Of a stretch of 64,000 bases of DNA, positions 60,637 through 64,000 are shown piece after piece. The position numbers were made by a program, and so were the translations under genes. Source of the DNA: Pseudomonas citronellolis (lineage in GTDB: Bacteria > Pseudomonadota > Gammaproteobacteria > Pseudomonadales > Pseudomonadaceae). Each line of letters starts with the position of its first letter. Within the stretch, counting starts at the first letter, position 1. The notes beneath the pieces were generated by a model. The model worked only from the letters and a program-made list of their open reading frames with translations, was not told the DNA's origin and did no database searches. Where the stretch lies: contig NZ_FOLS01000040.1 in assembly GCF_900112375.1 (NCBI RefSeq), forward strand, positions 1 through 64,000. The letters run 5' to 3'.

Positions 60637-61833
60637 TTACCTGGCCTGGACGAAACGCTTGATTCGTTCGGCCGCTTCCACGCATTCCGCCAGCGGGGCG
60701 ACCAGGGCCATGCGCACTCGGTTGGCGCCGGGGTTCTCGCCGTTCACTTCGCGGGACAGATAGGAGCCCGGCACCACGGTGACGTGCTGCTGGTCGAACA
60801 GGCCACGGCAGAACTCGGTGTCGGCGATGGGCGTTTTCGCCCACAGGTAGAAGCTGCCGTCCGGGCGCTGCACGTCGAGCACGCCGGCGAGGATGTCCAG
60901 CACCGCGGCGAACTTCTCGCGGTACAGGTCGCGGTTGGCGCGCACGTGGTCTTCGTCCTGCCAGGCGGCGATGCTGGCCAGTTGGGTCTGCACCGGCATG
61001 GCGCAGCCGTGGTAGGTGCGGTACAGGAGGAATTTCTTCAGCACCTCGGCGTCGCCGGCGACGAAGCCCGAGCGCAGGCCCGGCAGGTTGGAGCGCTTGG
61101 ACAGGCTGTGGAACACCACGCAGCGCTTGAAGTCCGAGCGGCCCAGTTCGACGCAGGCGCTGAGCAGGCCGGGCGGCGGGTTCTGCTCGTCGAAGTACAG
61201 CTCGCTGTAGCACTCGTCGGCGGCGATCAGGAAGTCGTGCTCGTCGGCCAGGGCGATCAGCTTCTTCAATTCGGCGAGGGGGACAAGCGCGCCGGTGGGG
61301 TTGCCCGGGGAGCAGAGGAAGAGGATCTGGCAGCGCTGCCAGACGTCCGCCGGCACCGCGTCGAAGTCCGGATTGAAGCCGTTCCCGGCGCGGCAGGCCA
61401 GGTAGTGCGGTTGCGCGCCGGCCAGCAAGGCCGCGCCTTCGTAGATCTGGTAGAAGGGGTTGGGGCTGATCACCAGGCCGTTCTTGCTGCGGTCCACTAC
61501 CGCCTGGGTGAAGGCGAACAGCGCCTCGCGGGTGCCGTTCACCGGCAGCACGTGGCGGGCGGCGTCCAGCCAGCCTGCGGGGACGCCGAAGCGGCGCTCG
61601 CACCAGGCGGCGATGGTTTCGCGCAGCGCCGGCAGGCCCAGGGTAGTCGGGTACACCGCCAGTTGGTCGAGGCTGTCGGCCAGGGCCTTGGCGACGAATT
61701 CCGGCGAGCGGTGCTTGGGCTCGCCGATGGACAGCGCGATGTGCGGCAGCCCGGCCGGCGGCTGGGCGCCGGCGAGCAGGGCGCGGAGCTTCTCGAAGGG
61801 GTAGGGCTGGAGCAGGTCGAGGTCTGGGTTCAT
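60637..61833 (-). CDS. dapC: Succinyldiaminopimelate transaminase
   Basis: A 398-residue class I PLP aminotransferase in the succinylase branch of lysine synthesis. The PLP lysine is in VVFHSLSKRSNLPGLRSGF; the substrate Arg lies near NRVRMALVAPLAECVEAAERI. The opening MNPDLDLLQPYPFEKLRALL is typical of DapC. It is next to glnD, 12 bases downstream on the same strand. The dapC/argD distinction relies on the subgroup motif and on its place beside the other dap genes. Confidence 0.9.
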   Translation of the reverse strand: MNPDLDLLQPYPFEKLRALLAGAQPPAGLPHIALSIGEPKHRSPEFVAKALADSLDQLAVYPTTLGLPALRETIAAWCERRFGVPAGWLDAARHVLPVNGTREALFAFTQAVVDRSKNGLVISPNPFYQIYEGAALLAGAQPHYLACRAGNGFNPDFDAVPADVWQRCQILFLCSPGNPTGALVPLAELKKLIALADEHDFLIAADECYSELYFDEQNPPPGLLSACVELGRSDFKRCVVFHSLSKRSNLPGLRSGFVAGDAEVLKKFLLYRTYHGCAMPVQTQLASIAAWQDEDHVRANRDLYREKFAAVLDILAGVLDVQRPDGSFYLWAKTPIADTEFCRGLFDQQHVTVVPGSYLSREVNGENPGANRVRMALVAPLAECVEAAERIKRFVQAR

Positions 61834-61845
61834 GTGAATCGCTCG

Positions 61846-64000
61846 TCAGATGCTGATGCGGACCGGAACGGTTTCCTGGCCGTTGGCCTGTGAAAGCTGC
61901 TCGACCAGGGCCGCCTGCAGTCGCTTGCACAGGTCCGGGTCGGAGAGTGGCTGGTTGTGCGCGTCGGTGACGTAGAACACGTCCTCCACGCGCTCGCCGA
62001 GGGTGGCGATCTTGGCGTTCTGCACCGACAGGTCGAAGTCCAGGAACAGCCCACCGATGCGCGCCAGCAGGCCCGGGCGGTCGGGGGCGATGACCTCGAG
62101 CACGCTGACCTGGCGCGAGGCGTCGGTGGAAATGGTCACCAGCGGCGCGAAGGCGAAGTGCTTGAGCTGCCGGGGCACGCGGCGCTGGATGATGTTCGGG
62201 TAGTCGTCGGGGTTCTTCAGCGCGTCCACCAGGCCCTGGCGGATTTCGGCGATGCGCTGGGGATTGTCGCCGATCGAGCCGCCATCGGCGTCGAGCACTA
62301 TGTAGGTGTCGAGGGTGAACAGGCTGGTGGAGGTGATGATCCGCGCGTCCTGGATGTTCAGGTTGAGCTGGTCCATCGCCGCCACGGTCACGGCGAAGAA
62401 GTCGTGCTGGTCGGCGGCGTAGATGAAGATCTGCGTGCCGCCCTCGAACTCGCGCTGGGTGGTTTCCTTGATCAGCACCAGCGGCGTGCCGTCGTCCGGG
62501 TGCTGGAGGATGGCCTCGGTATGCCAGGCCACGTCGGCGGCGCTGTGGCGCAGGAAGTAGTCGTCGCCCAGTTGGCTCCAGAGCTGCTCGGCGTCGTCCT
62601 GGTCGATGCCGTCGCGCACCAGGATGTCGATGGCCGCGCTCTGCGTCTGGCGGATCTGCTCCTCGCGGTCCAGCGGGTTCTCCAGGCCGCGGCGCAGGGC
62701 GCGCTTGGTCTCGGTGTAGAGCTGGCGCAGCAGGCTGGCGCGCCAGGAGTTCCACAGGCTCGGGTTGGTGGCGTTGATGTCGGCCACGGTGAGCACGTAG
62801 AGGTAGTCCAGGCGCGTCTGGTCGCCGACCAGTTGGGCGAAGTCGAAGATCACCTGCGGGTCGGAGAGGTCCTTGCGCTGCGCGGTGGTGGACATCACCA
62901 GGTGGTTCTGCACCAGCCAACTGACCAGTTGGGTGTCCCACTGCGGCAACTGGTGGCGCTGGCAGAACAGCTCGGCGTCCACCGCGCCCAGCTCGGAATG
63001 GTCGCCGCCACGGCCCTTGGCGATGTCGTGGTAGAGCCCGGCGAGGTAGATCAGCTCCGGCTTGGGCAGGCGCTCCATGATCTTGCTGGCCAGCGGGTAC
63101 TTCTCGGCCATGTCCGGGCGCTGCAGCTTGCGCAGGTGCTTGATCAGGTTGAGGGTGTGGGCGTCCACCGTATAGATGTGGAACAGGTCGTGCTGCATCT
63201 GCCCGATGATCAGGCCGAACTCCGGCAGGTAGCGGCCGAGGATGCCGTAGCGGTTCATCCGCCGCAGGTTGCGATGGATGCCTTCGCGGCACTTGAACAG
63301 CTCGATGAACAGGCTGGTGTTGCGGATGTCGTGGCGGAAGTCGTCGTCGATCAGGTGCCGGCTGTCGCGCAGCAGGCGAATGGTGTCGGCGCGCACGCCC
63401 TTGATCGCCGGGTGCTGGGCCATCAGCACGAAGATTTCCAGGAGGGCGAAGGGGGTGCGCTTGAAGACGTTGGCGTTGGTCACCTCCAGGTAGCCGTCGC
63501 GGACCTGGAAGCGGCTGTTCAGCGGCGTCACCTGGCCGCCTTCGCCGGCGCGCAGGATGACTTCCTCGAAGTGCTGCATGATCAGGTCGTTCAGCTCGGA
63601 GACCGCCATCACCACCCGGTAGTACTTCTGCATGAAGCGCTCGACGGCCAGCTTGGCGTCGTTGTCCTGGTAGCCGAGCATCCCGGCGATGCGCCGCTGG
63701 TGGTCGAACAGCAGGCGGTCCTCGGCGCGCCCGGCGAGCATGTGCAGGGCGTAGCGGACCTTCCAGAGGAATTCCTGGCAGGAGGCCAGCACGCTGGACT
63801 CGCTTTCCACCAGGAAGCCTTCCTTGACCAGCGCGTGCAGGTTGAGGCTGCCGAAGTGGCGGCGGGCCACCCAGAGGATGGTCTGGATGTCGCGCAGCCC
63901 GCCGGGCGAGCCCTTCACGTTGGGCTCCAGGTTGTATTCGGTGTCGTTGTATTTGGTGTGGCGGTGGATCTGTTCCTTGCGCTTGGCCAGGAAGAACTGG
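61846..64000 (-). CDS. glnD: PII uridylyltransferase/uridylyl-removing enzyme GlnD (5' end outside window)
   Basis: The C-terminal 718 or so residues of GlnD, which senses glutamine and uridylylates PII (GlnB/GlnK). The reading frame is open to the window edge, through [15 protein letters not shown], so the nucleotidyltransferase domain lies beyond 64000. Visible parts are the linker [20 protein letters not shown], an HD phosphohydrolase domain ([15 protein letters not shown]) and two C-terminal ACT domains ([40 protein letters not shown]). ACT domains bind glutamine. Full-length GlnD is about 900 residues. Co-directional with dapC. Confidence 0.96.
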   Translation of the reverse strand, partial: QFFLAKRKEQIHRHTKYNDTEYNLEPNVKGSPGGLRDIQTILWVARRHFGSLNLHALVKEGFLVESESSVLASCQEFLWKVRYALHMLAGRAEDRLLFDHQRRIAGMLGYQDNDAKLAVERFMQKYYRVVMAVSELNDLIMQHFEEVILRAGEGGQVTPLNSRFQVRDGYLEVTNANVFKRTPFALLEIFVLMAQHPAIKGVRADTIRLLRDSRHLIDDDFRHDIRNTSLFIELFKCREGIHRNLRRMNRYGILGRYLPEFGLIIGQMQHDLFHIYTVDAHTLNLIKHLRKLQRPDMAEKYPLASKIMERLPKPELIYLAGLYHDIAKGRGGDHSELGAVDAELFCQRHQLPQWDTQLVSWLVQNHLVMSTTAQRKDLSDPQVIFDFAQLVGDQTRLDYLYVLTVADINATNPSLWNSWRASLLRQLYTETKRALRRGLENPLDREEQIRQTQSAAIDILVRDGIDQDDAEQLWSQLGDDYFLRHSAADVAWHTEAILQHPDDGTPLVLIKETTQREFEGGTQIFIYAADQHDFFAVTVAAMDQLNLNIQDARIITSTSLFTLDTYIVLDADGGSIGDNPQRIAEIRQGLVDALKNPDDYPNIIQRRVPRQLKHFAFAPLVTISTDASRQVSVLEVIAPDRPGLLARIGGLFLDFDLSVQNAKIATLGERVEDVFYVTDAHNQPLSDPDLCKRLQAALVEQLSQANGQETVPVRISI

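Overview
The window is a high-GC chromosomal segment of a Pseudomonas, most likely a relative of the P. aeruginosa / P. citronellolis / P. nitroreducens group. This rests on recognisable Pseudomonas genes in an order I recall from P. aeruginosa PAO1: lptF, a CPx ATPase with cadR, ppc, adk, tsaB, rsmJ, mexL-mexJ-mexK, then plsB, a GldA/G-like ABC cluster, tcdA, csdA, dapD, an ArsC-like gene, a Na+/H+ antiporter, dapC and glnD. The gaps carry dense Pseudomonas-type REP palindromes. There is no tRNA, rRNA, CRISPR array or intact transposase.

Layout. (1) 1-12.2 kb: envelope lipoproteins, Cd/Zn/Pb efflux with its divergent MerR regulator, and housekeeping genes. (2) 12.6-17.5 kb: the mexL repressor divergent from mexJK. 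(3) 17.5-20.8 kb: a scarred region with a gutted enoyl-CoA hydratase remnant, a 14-bp inverted repeat bounding 712 bp without a transposase, a dispersed noncoding repeat, and a TetR/Rieske-oxygenase pair. (4) 20.8-22.0 kb: two small envelope proteins. (5) 22.1-40.4 kb: a large minus-strand polysaccharide locus. (6) 40.5-64 kb: core genes, including three diaminopimelate-pathway genes (dapE, dapD, dapC) and the 3' part of glnD.

The polysaccharide locus is the striking part. In transcription order it reads wzb (phosphatase), wzc (tyrosine kinase), rfaH, an AT-rich leader with an ops element, tagD (glycerol-3-phosphate cytidylyltransferase), asnB-type amidotransferase, wzx, a TagF-like glycerophosphotransferase, wzy, two glycosyltransferases, a WcaJ-type initiating transferase, a GfcA/YjbE-like Thr/Gly-rich small protein, wza, gfcB, gfcC and gfcD (YjbH). 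It resembles the enterobacterial group 4 capsule (gfc/yjb) machinery, with a strain-specific AT-rich core that appears to build a glycerol-phosphate-containing, possibly amidated, repeat unit. The linked rfaH, and an ops element matching the E. coli JUMPstart core over 13 bases, suggest self-contained control by transcription antitermination: wzb-wzc-rfaH would be made first from a well-formed promoter at 40398-40426, and RfaH would then load at the ops ahead of the long operon. That mechanism is inferred from family knowledge and position.
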